From Fratercula arctica (lineage: Eukaryota; Chordata; Aves; Charadriiformes; Alcidae), in contig CANTUZ010000001.1 in NCBI GenBank assembly GCA_947846985.1, forward strand, positions 113,167,757 to 113,231,756: DNA of 64,000 bases, written 5' to 3'. Shown here piece by piece: positions 1 to 11,920 of the stretch. The notes under the pieces were generated by a model. It was not told where the DNA came from and searched no databases. It worked only from the letters and a program-made list of their open reading frames with translations. The position numbers and the translations under genes are program-made. Position 1 is the first letter of the stretch; each line of letters starts with the position of its first letter.

Positions 1-1966
1 TTTAGGAAAGCAAAGATCAACCTTATTCTTAGCAAATCCATTACCAATCAATGGCATTAAGAGCAAACAGTCTCTTACTAATAGCTGGATGGTATTTAAC
101 TTTAAGGCATCTGAAAACAACAAAGTCTTAATGTTCCCAGAGGAGAATTTGGTTAAGATATTGAATTCCATCAAGCATGTCGTTATTAAATGGGGAAAAT
201 ATTGTTGTTTCCATTAGTACAGAGTTGGCATAAAGAATGGATAGCATTCAATTAAACCACAGGCAAATTGAAGGTAGTTTTATTGCTTGGACAGAAACTT
301 CACTAATGGATATTGCCATTGTCCCAAAGAATTTACAGAAGATTTTATGCCCTAATTAAAACAGCTATAAAAGATACCTCACATATTAACAGGGGTTCTC
401 ACCTTCCTATCAATAACTTACTCTTCTTTTCTGTTACTCTGTGCATTACAACAGACTGTCTCTGCTAATGTCTCTCACATCTCTGTTTCTGAGATGAGCT
501 GGGTCAGTCAACAGCCTCTTTTGGATCAGTTACCCTAACCGCAAGTATGCCTGGCTAATCTAGAGATATGTCAACAGATAAAATATGTTATTAACTGCCA
601 AAGAGGAAATTCTGTTACAATTACTCATACTGAGTAGTCCCAGGACATATTAAATTGCTATTCAGCATGAATAAGGTGTCACATTCTGGCTGTAAGTGGC
701 TGGTTTACTGGGGTGTTTTGATGTCATTATAGGCTTATAATTATTCTAATCTGATTTGGTAAGAAAAAATTAGTATGACAAGCATAAAGAATTCATTTGA
801 ACAATAGGTTTTCTTCCACCACAGAGTAAGTTTTAATTAGAGCTGCTCTTCAATTAAATTAAAGCTGCCCTTCTTGGTTTTAAAACTCTTGTGAACATAC
901 TCAGTACAATGTACCTTGTGCAACTGTGAATCTGTTCGTGCCTCTCTTGTACAACTGTACATGTTCTTGCTTAACTTTATGTCTGTGGCTCTGTTTTACT
1001 GGTGAGAAAGTCTTCTCCTCACCAGCTTCTGACATCAGGAACAGCTTTGTCTCTGTCTCTACACTTCACCGAACTTCTCCATTTGTTTCATACCGTTTCT
1101 CAGATGAAAGCATGTCTTTCTTGCACTGCTTACTTGAGGTAGTGTTTATTATTTGAGCTCTGCAGTGGTACTGGTTAGCTCTGATGATCAATTTGTGAGG
1201 GAGTTTGTTTAACAGATAGTGTAAAAACAAAGTGTCAAAAATGTCACAGTGGAAACATTTATGCTACTTTCTAGTAGGCTTAGGCTACTGGGCCTTCCTT
1301 AAGGTTAGCAGAAAAACTTACTTAAATACTTGGAGCGATTACTCTCTTAGCAATCTCACTATAGTTCATGATGTGTAGTTGCGGTGATAATGTGTTACTT
1401 CCTCATGGTATATGAAAGATAAGACTGACAGAGACCATCTGAGTGCCTGACCCAAACCCCTGCGATCGCAGGCAGCGGTAGATGCCTACACTCAGAAAAC
1501 TTTGCTGAGCACGTGCTCCACACTCCCTTCCCACACAATCATGTTCATATTCTCTTGAGCAAATCTTAAGTCTGTAGGAAGTGACCAAAAGCCACAACTA
1601 TGAAGTACTACATGGAAGGGAGCAGAAGAGTACATTGGCATCTTCAGTCTCTGTGTTAATTAGAGAATGATTTGATATTTGTATAGATAATTAACTTCTG
1701 ATGACAGGAAAAGGAGTTGTGCACGCGTGCACAGACACACACACCCCCCTACTCCAGCTGGTGCCTCTCCATTTTTAATGAAGAAATCCAAGAAGAGCAG
1801 GGATCCTTCTATATTTATTGATGGAAAGTCATCAGAGGAAAGATGACACTTATGAAATGTGTTTTTTCTCACAAAGTAGGAAGTCAGGCATCTTGGTTTT
1901 CTAGGTAGGGATGGGTTCTTCCTTTTTTTTTTAATAAATAGGTTGGAGTTTCCAAACTTCAGTCTG

Positions 1967-2000
<34 letters not shown>

Positions 2001-5000
2001 CGTTTGTTTCCTACAATGAAGGCACTGAGCATTCTGGAACTTCACAAGAAGACAAAAAATTAAAATGCTGGAAGCTGAGTTAAGTCATCACCTGCCTGTT
2101 CCAGCAGCCCACAGCTGACTCACTCAGGGAGAGAAACTTAACACAGAAATTGTAGTCATCTGTGCCAGTTCTCTCTTTCCCTCCAGCCTCCTGTTTCAGT
2201 AGCCAGAAGTTATACCTGGACAAGCTGCAAGTATTTCTTCAAACCCTGAATTGACTTAATTATCCTCTACAGAAAATAGGATGAAGGCAAAAATTTGCAG
2301 ATTTTAGTTCTTTTTTCCTAAGACAAAGTCTGAAGCAATTAATGAGTCTATTGATGGACAAAAAATATAATGTTGTCAATAAGAAAAGTCTTTTATGTGC
2401 TCTAATTAGAGGAACTGTTCCCTTCAGGAAAGTGGAGCTTTTAAAGCAACGTTAAGGAAAAAAAAGAAAATTAAAAAAACTTTAAAAAAAACTATGTCAA
2501 TGACACAAGGCACAAAATCTTGAACAAGGCTCTAAGGACCCTGAAAAATATTGTTAAACTTTTTGTCTTAATGTTGTAGGTACACAGCTCTCTTATTAGC
2601 ATCACAAAAAATACATTTACAAAATTAATAGGCATGGGCAGTGTTTTTACTTACCTTTGACAAGGACCACCTACTTACAAATATACATCAGAAGACATTT
2701 GGCTTTTTCTCTCCACTGAAAGAATTCTTAGATACACGAGAACAACATGGGCTCCTCAAAAGGAGCTATAGTTTCGGCTGCTGAAACATTGGTGTGGGAC
2801 TTTTATCCTTCTGGGATGTGGGCTCTTCTTAATAGGAATGTATGTATAATTCAGTACTGTGAAAAAAATCACTTAGAGGCAAAATGTGCCAAATGTGCTA
2901 CTGCAGTAACACGGGAAGAAAAGGCTATCAATTCCTGTGAAGGTTTACAAGTAAACCTTTTTTCTGCCTGTCTTCTGTGTGGTTGATGATGTTCTACTAT
3001 TAAAATAGCAGTTTATATATGCTGTATATTAGTACACTGTTTTGTTCTTCTTTGCTTCAGGCATGGAAGGAAAAAAGAAGCTTGTCACATATTTTAAGTT
3101 CAGACTTGGTTAATAACAAAACACATTTTCAATGAATTTCACAACCAGCCCCTTTGGGCAGCTACTCTTTGCAATTTAAATGAAGGTGCAGAAACTTTCT
3201 TTTCCCCCTTAACAATACTTTCACAAGTTTCACGTACATGTATTTTAGTGGTTAGCGGTATATTACAAAATGAGATTAAAAGTACCTGTTTCAGCACTCC
3301 AGGCCAAGCAAGGGAAATTGAACTCTGGGGTGCCCAAATTAAGATGCTAAAATGGATAAATTCAACTTACCAGCATTTATCACAGACAGCACTGCTGCCG
3401 CTTTTCCTAAAGCAAATACCTTGTCGTCCTACCACCTATCCATATTGTGAGTAAATTCTGTCTTAGTCTTTTTCCTACTGATGTTAGACAAATCATGGAG
3501 TTTTGAGGAGTTTTTAAATTTTTTTTTTTCCCAAAGTTTACTTTTGTGGGACAGTTAAAAATTATGTGGACTCTGTTGTTCAATCTGGCAAACTACGTTA
3601 GCCGAAATATATATTAAAAAACAAGTTTGTTCTATAAGCTGCAGAAAGAAATCTTCTCTAGGTTCCAATGAGATTATGCCTCATGGTTGACTGCCTTTTT
3701 AACTGAATTATACAAATACTGCAGTGTGAGCTGACCAGTTATGAGACAAGAATGAAGAGAAGCAGGAAGAGCGGGTATGGGGGGAAGAGGAAAAAGGTGA
3801 GATGGGAAGGGCTGAGATGTTATAAATGCCACCTAACCACATGAAAAGCTTCAAACAGGATCTATGCCATGACGGACACCAAAGTACTCGCAATGGAGAG
3901 AAACTGCTAATGACAAAATTGATCCTTGGGCACAGATTTGGAAGCTTTTGTCTCTGTTAGGGTTTTTCTAAAGGCATCCTGCCTATAGGTTCTCTGATAT
4001 CTAATAAAGTCTGAGCTCCTGCAGCAACCTGTCCTCTCAGCTTAGTTATAGGAAAACAATCTTGAGATCTTTACTGTCTCTTAAAACTCGTTGTAATGGA
4101 TCCATGGTTCTTAACTAATTTGGACAGAGTGAAAGAGCATGATTACGCAAGCTATCTCTCCTTAGGAAATTAAGAGCTGAAATGCTGAGACGTTTCAATG
4201 GGTAATATTTCTAATTTAACTTACATTCAGAGTGGACTTCACAAAACCCAAAACTACTTGCTTCCCATAGTTCTTGCAGTTTGCTCTCCTCTGGCTAAGG
4301 CATTTAAAATTAGTGCAGATTTAGCTGTCTGATGATCTGTGGTTCCCTGGTAGGTTTTCCCCAGAAGTGTTCACTGGCTCCCACCACTCATTTTCACCCT
4401 GCCCTCATCTGCAATAATTCAACAGCCCTTCAAATATGACAGAGCAATTTATTTAATTTTTGTGCTTTTTGAGTTTCCCAACCCTAAGGTGCACACTGCT
4501 TTACTGATCTAATTTTGAGCCAGGCCCTTTAAACAATTGTTTTTGCAAAAATATGAAGGATTGGCAAGTTGTACTGGGGGTGGTTAGAAGTCCCTGAATA
4601 TGAGGAAAGAAGCAGGAGTCACTTGAAGAGATTTTTCTGCCACATAAATTGTGGCAGAAATTGTGCCCGAGGATCCCTTGCTGGAGTGGTTCTACTTTGC
4701 CTCAGGAATTGATTATTCATGAAATCAGTAAAAGTGACTGTAGGCCGGTGCTTTCAGTACTTGTCTGAGAAATGGGACATCCCTGTTCTTTCCCCAGCCT
4801 TAAGGAACAGTAATTTATGAATAATACATCTGCTTAATGTGTCTTCATTTTGTGAATGCTATTTAAGATCTACAGCAAATTAGGACCTTTATTTCCGATT
4901 TTTCTTTTAGTAGAAATGATCAAAACAAGTTACTATTTTGAATGCCTCAAATGCGGGTACATCTCATGCTCATAGTGGATTTTTTTTTAAAACTTCAGCA

Positions 5001-8000
5001 CCTGAGACAAAAATACACATTAGTAAAATTCTGCAATAAAGGAGTCTACTTGAGCATATATTTCCCAAAATATGCCATTTCAGCATTCACAAATGTGCTT
5101 GTTCTCCCTTTGCTGAGGAAAGGGTTATCTGACCCTTTCCTGCAGCCTGCTCAGTCAAGTCAACTATGCATAAATAAGAAGGAAACTTATGCAGGAAGAA
5201 AATTAAATTAGATGAATAATTAACATATACTTTATGCAAATGCATGAAAAACTGTTCCAAAATTTCTCTGCTTAACTAATGTTGGAATTCATATAAAAAT
5301 ATTCTACACTGAAACTTTGTCAGCAGGTCATGAAAAGCACTTACCTACTTATTTAATAGGTCTAAGATTTATCTGATGTGTTTCATTTCTCAATGATCGA
5401 TACTTTTTTTTTTCTCTTAGTCATTTTAAGTGTGTTATCTCTGTAGGTTTGTGAAAAAACAGTAACAGGCAAATCCCAGAAGTTGAAAATGGGTGCAACT
5501 ATATGGCATCAGCAATCAGTATTTTGAAGAGGCTTCCTAAATTTAGGACAAAAACAAACAAAAGAGAATTATGAGCTTTTGTGTCATAATCTTGCTATAT
5601 GATTTCCTTAGTCTCATCAAAGGATAAAATAAACAGAAAAAGACCTGATCTTTGAAGAATATCTAGTCTGATTACAAAACTCTGATTTCACAGTTTCAGG
5701 CCGTGACTACCGTAGCTGCCTGTGCTCATGCAGTAAAAAACAGTCCATATTTAAAACAGGAACAGACTAATCTTAATTTTTTTTTTTTTTTTTTTTTATG
5801 GAAGAGTTGGATTATAAGTATTTGTTGCACAATTGCATACTCAAGATTTCATTTGCTGGTGTTATGTGTGGCAGGATAGGATTTACCTGGTAAAGCCCAT
5901 GAAGCTTATAATGGGAATCTAAAAATAATCTGAAGACTGTTCATTTGGAAAGCAAACTGTGGAGTGGTGAGCATCCAAATACACACTTAGCACTTTCAGG
6001 AACTTTAGTGGGAGCTGCTAATACAAATGCCCAGAACACTTGGATAATGATACATGTTCACTGTATAAATACCTAAAACACAAAATGGCATAGTTTCCAA
6101 ACCCTTTTATTTCTATCTTTCGGATACTGTTCGGGCACATTTTGACATAGTAATTATTTATAAGATGATGGATAGCCCCAGATCTATAATTCACTCATGG
6201 GGTTTAGGTCATTTCATGAAAGGCAAAAGTACAGTGCATTACTCTGTATGCATAATGTAGACCATATTTATATTTAATGCTAACATTATTTTTCTATGAG
6301 GAGAATATTTCTATGAGGTGCACTTCCTGTTCAGAATATTATTTATGTTGTACAGATTTTCATTTTGAGATGAAAGAATGCTTGTTTCCCAAGAAAACGT
6401 TGACTACTTTTGAGGATCTTTCTTTATTTCCTTCCTTTCCACCTCTTCCTTCCTCTCCTTCGTTTCCTTTTTTTTTTTTAACAAACAAAATATTCAGTGG
6501 TAATGTAAGGACAATAGGTCGTGTACAATTTTTTTCATGGACAAACTTGTCTAGCAATACTTACCAATATAATCTGGCTTTGATACCAAGGTTAAGAGAA
6601 TATAGAAGAAATGCAATACTAACTTTGCATTCCAGTGAATACCTAAATTAATTTCAAAGTTAAAAATATCAACCTATAGTAGCAGTAGAATCTTAATAAT
6701 CCACACCAATAGGTGGGAAACATATTTATGCTGACTTCAGGTCACTACATGTTGTCACATCAGGTATGTCAGAGGAGGAGTGAGTAGCTACATATAGGAA
6801 ATCACCTGAGGATAAAACACACAAGGCATATTCATCTCAGTTTATGGTGAGGATTTTTATCTATAATCTTTATTAAAGCTCACAGAGGAGATACGTTGTA
6901 AATCTGGGTATTGAGCTAAGGCTGTACACTGCAATCAGCTTTTCAAAAATTGCCTCTAGATACAGTGCTGCGCTAACCCTTCTCTGGCTTATACTCTGCA
7001 CCAGGAAGTATATTATCCCTTAAAATACCTCCTTTTGTTCTTTAATTTTACTGCTAGTATAGTAGCAGGAGTTAGCTTTTAGTGGGAAAACATGTTCATA
7101 CTGCTTCTGGACCAGTGTTGGGGAAGAGCATCTCCTGCAGGTCACACGCAGCACTTGGGGACATTGGCTGCTCCTTAGTGCCCAAATGGGTGCTGCCTTT
7201 TTGCTGCAGGGAGGTTTATGGCAGCATTGCTGCTGGCACCACAGAAGGAGGAATTTTCTAGATGGCTCAAGCAGGCTGACAATTCTGCAGCAAGCTGTCA
7301 CCTTCCATTTTCTCAAGCGAGCAGTCACCTCCTCCTTATTCCCCTCGGAAAAGAGAACCTCTGAAAGGCCTGGGAAAGGATGGCTGCACACTTTGAGCTC
7401 TCTCTTTGCGGGGGCAAGACTTCAGCTGTCTTGCTTTTCCCTGCGAGGCTGCTGGCACACAGAACTCAGGGTCATTTTTAATCACCAAAATAGGCCCAAT
7501 GTCCCCTTGGACTGATTCTGCGTACTCAGCATAGTGCTGCTGACAGTAGCACCATGCCAGGAGGTTGGTGGAGATGGAAGAGGGGGCAGGCACAGATGAC
7601 TTTATGAGGTGTTTCTAGCTTTTTTGAGGCCAATATCTACTATTTGCCGTCATGTCCACAGAAGTGCTGTGGCCAGCTTCCCCAGAGTCCTCTTAGCAGC
7701 CAGAAGAGAAAGATGTGGGAGCTCAGAAAGCCAGGAGTAAGTGACAAAGCCATGCCTGATGGGTTCAGTGACTGTTAAGAGCAGAACTGTATCGGTAACA
7801 GTGTCCATAACGCTCTGGGCTCCAGGAAACCTGAAAGTGTAGTTTCAGTATGCTGGAGAGTTTACAAAAGGAAGGGAAAACGTAATTCTTTTATTTCATC
7901 TATATAACGTTATGTTTATGTACGCTTGTGTGAATGTAAGTATATCTATGCATCTTACTGTGATCCAGGTGAGCAGAATGTAGTAATGGTATGGAATCAC

Positions 8001-9173
8001 ACCTCCTCGGCATTATCAAAGGCCCTTCTATCATCTTTACAGACTTGCCCTCTTTTCTGTGTAAATATTTTTTCCTGCCTTTCCCTTTTGCAAAGCAAAG
8101 AAGTTGTTTGCGAACTATTGGTAGAATATAAACAGCTCCTAGAAGGGAAATGCCCTTGAAGCAGTGAGAGTAGGCTGATTGCAACATACAGTACATGCTA
8201 ATAGTGTCTTCGGAGAATTACTATTACTTCGTAGCAGAGGCATTTTCATTAAAATAGAAATCTTACCATGACCCTTAGATTGAATTTTTACCTACTTTTG
8301 CATATTTCAGGTGAGTCAACAGTCACAGGTTGCTGGTTTATTGTCCAAAAGCTCCAGAGGATTACTCGCCCCTAAGTAGTGCCATTTCCCATGATTGCCT
8401 CTTTGCAACTTTTGTGAAGCACCAGGCAGCAAAGCAGGCAAATGACCAGCACAGAAAGCTTGAATCTGGCAGCATTCCTAGCGCTCTGCACAGAGTTAGT
8501 AAAATGAACCTGCTTTTACATTGTTGTATCTATTACAGCTTGCTGACATTGAGCGTTAATTGAGTATTCACAGTAAATTCGTAAACTGACGCTTGAGACT
8601 GAATGATGATCTTTCAGGTTGCCTGATACCTTTATCTGACCAAATTCATGCAGACTCAGCCATGTGCAGAGGAACTTGGCACGGCTGCACTTTATCTGCC
8701 TTTTTATTTCTGGTGCAATAGGATAGGAATGAGAGGAAGAGAATATATAAGGGATCCCCACTGAGAATCAGTTCTATAAATTATGTATTATGCAGACACT
8801 ATTCTGCTGATGCTATCTGATCCCCAATTCTCAGTTCCTTGTTTTCGCTTCTATAAATAGCTATGGCCAGGTTTCCAGTTGTAAAATGGTGAGGACAAAA
8901 TCAGAAACCTTTCCCATTTAATAACCCCTGCCAAAGAAGAATAAGGTAATATTTTTCATAACTGTGATGTCCTCAGGGCTTTAACAATCTGGGAATACAA
9001 GCAGCACTATGTTGTTGATAAGATACTGGTAGTAAAAGTGGGAATAACCATGCTGAATATTAAAGAGGGAAATGCCCTATTTTCAGGATGATCGGTGTAA
9101 AACTTGGTATTGTGATTTTTCCTGTCAATTTTTGTCTGTGTAGGAACACTTTTGCTTTTTCTTCTCCCTTTAG
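1..9173 (+). other. CADM2: CADM2 intron (3' portion), upstream of the transmembrane exon
   Basis: This stretch carries no open reading frame I can recognise and ends in a strong splice acceptor: a long pyrimidine tract from about 9151 followed by TAG at 9171-9173. I infer it is the last part of the CADM2 intron before the transmembrane exon; its start lies outside the window. It is AT-rich, with a 33-nt T run at 1968-2000, shorter T and A runs, two perfect palindromes (1459-1472, 1718-1733), an 11-bp hairpin (4634-4660) and a slightly GC-richer patch around 7090-7600 that I could not assign. Short ORFs here look like chance. Alternative ectodomain exons are known in CADM family genes; I looked for a Thr-rich one and did not see it. 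Confidence 0.75.
1968..2000 (+). repeat. T33 homopolymer
   Basis: Thirty-three consecutive T in the CADM2 intron. It could be the reversed poly(A) tail of a retrocopy, but the sequence on its right (2001 onward) has no recognisable gene content, so I treat it as a simple repeat. Confidence 0.95.
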
Positions 9174-9299
9174 ATCCAAATGCTTTGGCTGGACAGACCG
9201 GACCTGACCATGCTCTTATAGGAGGAATAGTGGCTGTAGTTGTCTTTGTAACGCTATGTTCTATAATTCTCCTTGGTCGATACCTGGCAAGACATAAAG
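9174..9299 (+). CDS. CADM2: CADM2 penultimate exon: transmembrane segment
   Basis: This 126-nt internal coding exon of cell adhesion molecule 2 (SynCAM2/NECL3) is read in the frame that has codon 9176-9178 (CCA). Its first codon is split, with one base in the upstream exon, and its last base (9299) begins a Gly codon completed in the next exon. It encodes a short extracellular stalk starting DPNALAGQ, then one hydrophobic helix (around [16 protein letters not shown], ending near ILLGRY), then the basic stop-transfer residues RYLARHK. The acceptor is a pyrimidine tract plus TAG; the donor is AAAG|GTAAGA. CADM2 is a type I membrane protein of neurons and glia with three extracellular Ig domains that bind other CADM or nectin-like proteins at synapses and axons. 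The stalk and helix match my memory of vertebrate CADM2 rather than CADM1. The Ig-domain exons lie upstream of the window. Confidence 0.93.
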
Positions 9300-9439
9300 G
9301 TAAGACAGATTTAGTGGAAGTGCAGTCACTTCTGGAAGCAAGGCATGGTTTTACCTGGGAGTGCTGTTCCCTTTCACCTTCCCCCATCTTCTAAATGATT
9401 TGGATAAGAAAGCTCAGTTCACAGTCCAGTCATGAGTGA

Positions 9440-9610
9440 AGTCCCTGAATTTTACCCAGTTTTCCAGTGGACTGGCTAAGACAAAGGACATCTAGTTACA
9501 TGCCCAAGGTCATATCATAAGTCAGTGATTCAGAGAGACTGAGAGATAAGATTGCCTTTTGGTTTTAGCCCTTAGTTCTAGACACTTGATTACATGATCT
9601 CATAGTTTTC
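9440..9610 (+). repeat. Ancient MIR-like SINE remnant in the last CADM2 intron
   Basis: The segment contains a core resembling old amniote tRNA-SINEs of the MIR group: a word close to TGCCCAAGGTCA, then a block like AAGTCAGTG followed by a degraded CAGAGC-type block, and a tail resembling CTAGTTCTAGACAC. The order matches the MIR consensus as I remember it, but divergence is high and the ends are only approximate. It could instead be the related 3' end of an L2-type LINE. Confidence 0.45.
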
Positions 9611-10414
9611 GCTAGTATATCAACTCAGCAGAATATGTGTACATTTGGTGAACAAGATTTTTCATTTTAATAGATTGTGCTAATTCTTTGTGTATTTGCA
9701 AGATAATATTAGAAGCCAGTGGCGAGTTTTCAGATCAGTGACTCTTACCAAATCATCCCACTGGAGTAAGGGTTTCATTCGTGGGCCAAGCTTTGCTTTA
9801 TTCAGAGATGCCACCTTGAAATTCTACTCCCTTCATTTTCAGTCCCCTCCACCATTAGAGATGACAGGGATGGAGTGACACTGACTTCTGACTAAGCTTC
9901 TCTGTGATCCTATTTTGACCTAGTGAATTCCAAAATAATTTCTTGAGATTTAACCTCTGAATGTCTTGTAGACCAGTTGTTAAAACTCGGTTGATTCCTT
10001 ACCCCACCAAACAAAAAAAAATGAAGAGAGGATTAGTGTTGATATTAATTCATTAAATCTTTTTTTAGATAGGATAATCATATGGCTAGCACACATGAGC
10101 TGATAAAAACATCTTTTTAATTTGATTGAATTGTGCAGGGGAAAACCAAGATTTTTTTAATGAGCCAGTGAAAGCGTGTCTCTTTTGTTTTACTTTCCTG
10201 AATGAACACATATACATCTTATGCCAACCTAAATAATGCTTTTGACAAAGGGAAAGTTGACTATTGTACACAATGCTTTTTATTCATATCCTGAGCATAA
10301 AAATATGTGATAGTAAAATGTGAGTAGCTTCAGTTAATAGAACTGCCTCAATTTTATAATTCTTGGAAATTACTATGATACAATTCTGTAAAATTAAAGT
10401 ATTGATACAATAAT

Positions 10415-10448
10415 GAAAAAATAGAAATACAGAAAAAATAGAAATACA
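10415..10448 (+). repeat. Two perfect tandem copies of a 17-bp A-rich unit
   Basis: GAAAAAATAGAAATACA occurs twice back to back (10415-10431 and 10432-10448), followed by the start of a third copy. It lies in the last CADM2 intron, about 430 bp upstream of the terminal exon, and looks like a recent slippage or short tandem duplication. No function is implied. Confidence 0.85.
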
Positions 10449-10873
10449 GAAATAATCAATGGCCATTTTTTTTTTTAAAAATGCATTTATGAAAGTGTAA
10501 GTCTTCAAAATTGGTTTGTTTTTTATGGGTAGTTGTTCCATGAAATAACCACGATTTTGTCTCTTATTCTACAATTGCAAAATCTATTTCATATTACTCA
10601 AGTTAGTTAAGGTGCATTTTTATTAAAAGGTTTCCTGGATATACTTGAATTTGTGTAAGTGCATTGTCAGTATTAATACTGTAGGTATTTCTTAGACAAA
10701 TTAGAAAGTTCAGCATACCTGTATGATGTGTACTCAAATTGTGGAAATATTTGTCTATTCATGAAGCAATTGGAGCATTGTTAGAAGTGTACTTCCTATA
10801 ATGCCGTGTAAAGCTAAAAAAGCCCTAATCTTCCTTTTTTTTTCCTTCTTTTCTGTTGTATTGATTCCTGTAG

Positions 10874-10992
10874 GAACATATTTAACAAATGAAGCAAAAG
10901 GAGCTGAAGATGCACCTGATGCCGACACAGCCATTATCAATGCAGAAGGCAGCCAAGTCAATGCAGAGGAGAAAAAAGAGTATTTCATTTAG
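10874..10992 (+). CDS. CADM2: CADM2 terminal coding exon: cytoplasmic tail
   Basis: The exon opens after a pyrimidine-rich tract and TAG (10871-10873), completes the split Gly codon and ends with TAG at 10990-10992. It encodes the cytoplasmic tail beginning [20 protein letters not shown] and ending EEKKEYFI. In CADM proteins the membrane-proximal part ([12 protein letters not shown]) binds FERM domains of the protein 4.1 family, and the C-terminal EYFI is a class II PDZ ligand that recruits scaffolds such as MPP family members, CASK and syntenin. Both elements are complete here. The [13 protein letters not shown] and EGSQVNAEE wording fits CADM2 better than CADM1, 3 or 4, as I recall them. 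Phase, donor and acceptor agree exactly with the upstream exon; together the two exons give about 81 residues of the C-terminus. Confidence 0.95.
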
Positions 10993-11920
10993 ATGCAGAG
11001 CTAGAATCTTGGAGTTTTGCTTATCAGGCTGACTGCTGGAGAAAACTGGCTATCATTTCTCAGAATTCATTTCTGCCATCTTCTGCTATCTTTATTAACT
11101 CTCATACCTGCTATAAGTAGCCAGTTTATGCCAACAATCAGCTGTTGACATCATCATTCTATAATTACAGTATCATGCGTAAAGCAGGACATTTCTTATT
11201 GCCTAAAATTCATATCCACTGCTCTCTTAACATACAGTGCTTGAATATACAGCCTTAACAATGTTAATCATCATCTTAATCCAAGTTTTCTACATTTTTA
11301 AATGTTATGCAGCTTTCTGCTTTTTCAGTTTTCTTCTGTCATGTCCCTACTAGTATGTCATAGAACAATATTCATAACAAATACTGTTAGGTAAGGACCT
11401 AATTTACTTACATAAAATGTTAAGTCTAAGATTAGAGGTTTACAAAGAATGTTTTATACATGTCTATCTATAATTCAAAAAGCTTGTTTTTGAAACATAT
11501 GCCCTAGGAAACACAAACTGAAATCTTTTTAGTATAGTTTCTTGTATGCTTGGATTTGGTGGAAAAAACCCTATCCGTCCACTGAATATTTTGTTTTGTT
11601 TTGCTTTGTTATGTTTTAAGTGGTACCTTGACAACAGTGCCATGTTTCAGTGGTAAAAACATGCTGAGTAGCTATACAGATTCTGCAAAGTTAGGTAATA
11701 GTGCTTCATTCGAAACAAATTTGTCCTGCCCTTTTACTGCTTTTTGGGATCGCAAAGATTAGAGATCTTTCTGGGTAATTTCTGTTTTTATAATTTATTT
11801 GCTTCACATGAACTCACATGAACCCGCCTACTCAAATTTGAAGTGTTCATGGGGCACAACTGCAAGGCATTTTAGTATCTGTATATAGTGCATATAATAA
11901 ATTCAATTAAACATTATTTG
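10993..11920 (+). other. CADM2: CADM2 3' untranslated region (minimum extent)
   Basis: AT-rich non-coding sequence follows the CADM2 stop directly. The minimum end is placed just after the first canonical AATAAA (11896-11901). The true UTR may be much longer, since mammalian CADM2 transcripts have several-kilobase 3' UTRs; other AATAAA hexamers on this strand are at 13044, 16279, 16542, 17957, 18419 and 19657. I cannot tell from sequence which are used. Confidence 0.7.
11896..11901 (+). terminator. CADM2: Candidate CADM2 poly(A) signal AATAAA
   Basis: This is the first canonical AATAAA after the CADM2 stop codon, about 0.9 kb downstream of it. A T-rich stretch (around 11925-11940) lies 25-40 nt downstream, as expected of a downstream element, but it is not strongly GT-rich. 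It is a plausible proximal site; use is unproven. Confidence 0.35.

Larger units (their letters stand above)
9300..10873 (+). other. CADM2: Last CADM2 intron
   Basis: This 1,574-nt intron has a GTAAGA donor at 9300 and an acceptor at 10871-10873 (TAG) preceded by a long T-rich tract. It splits a Gly codon 1|2. It holds a decayed MIR-like segment at about 9440-9610 and a perfect two-copy 17-bp A-rich tandem repeat at 10415-10448. The reading frame of the upstream exon stays open past the donor to a TAA at 9392-9394, so retention of this intron would replace the cytoplasmic tail with about 31 unrelated residues. I have no evidence that this happens. Confidence 0.9.

Noticed and set aside
1968..2000. 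T33 as the tail of a minus-strand processed pseudogene
   Set aside because: No gene-like sequence follows on the right; a plain homopolymer is the simpler reading.
9007..9387. 126-codon minus-strand ORF across the CADM2 transmembrane exon
   Set aside because: Shadow of the CADM2 exon, whose phase, splice sites and protein match are convincing on the + strand.
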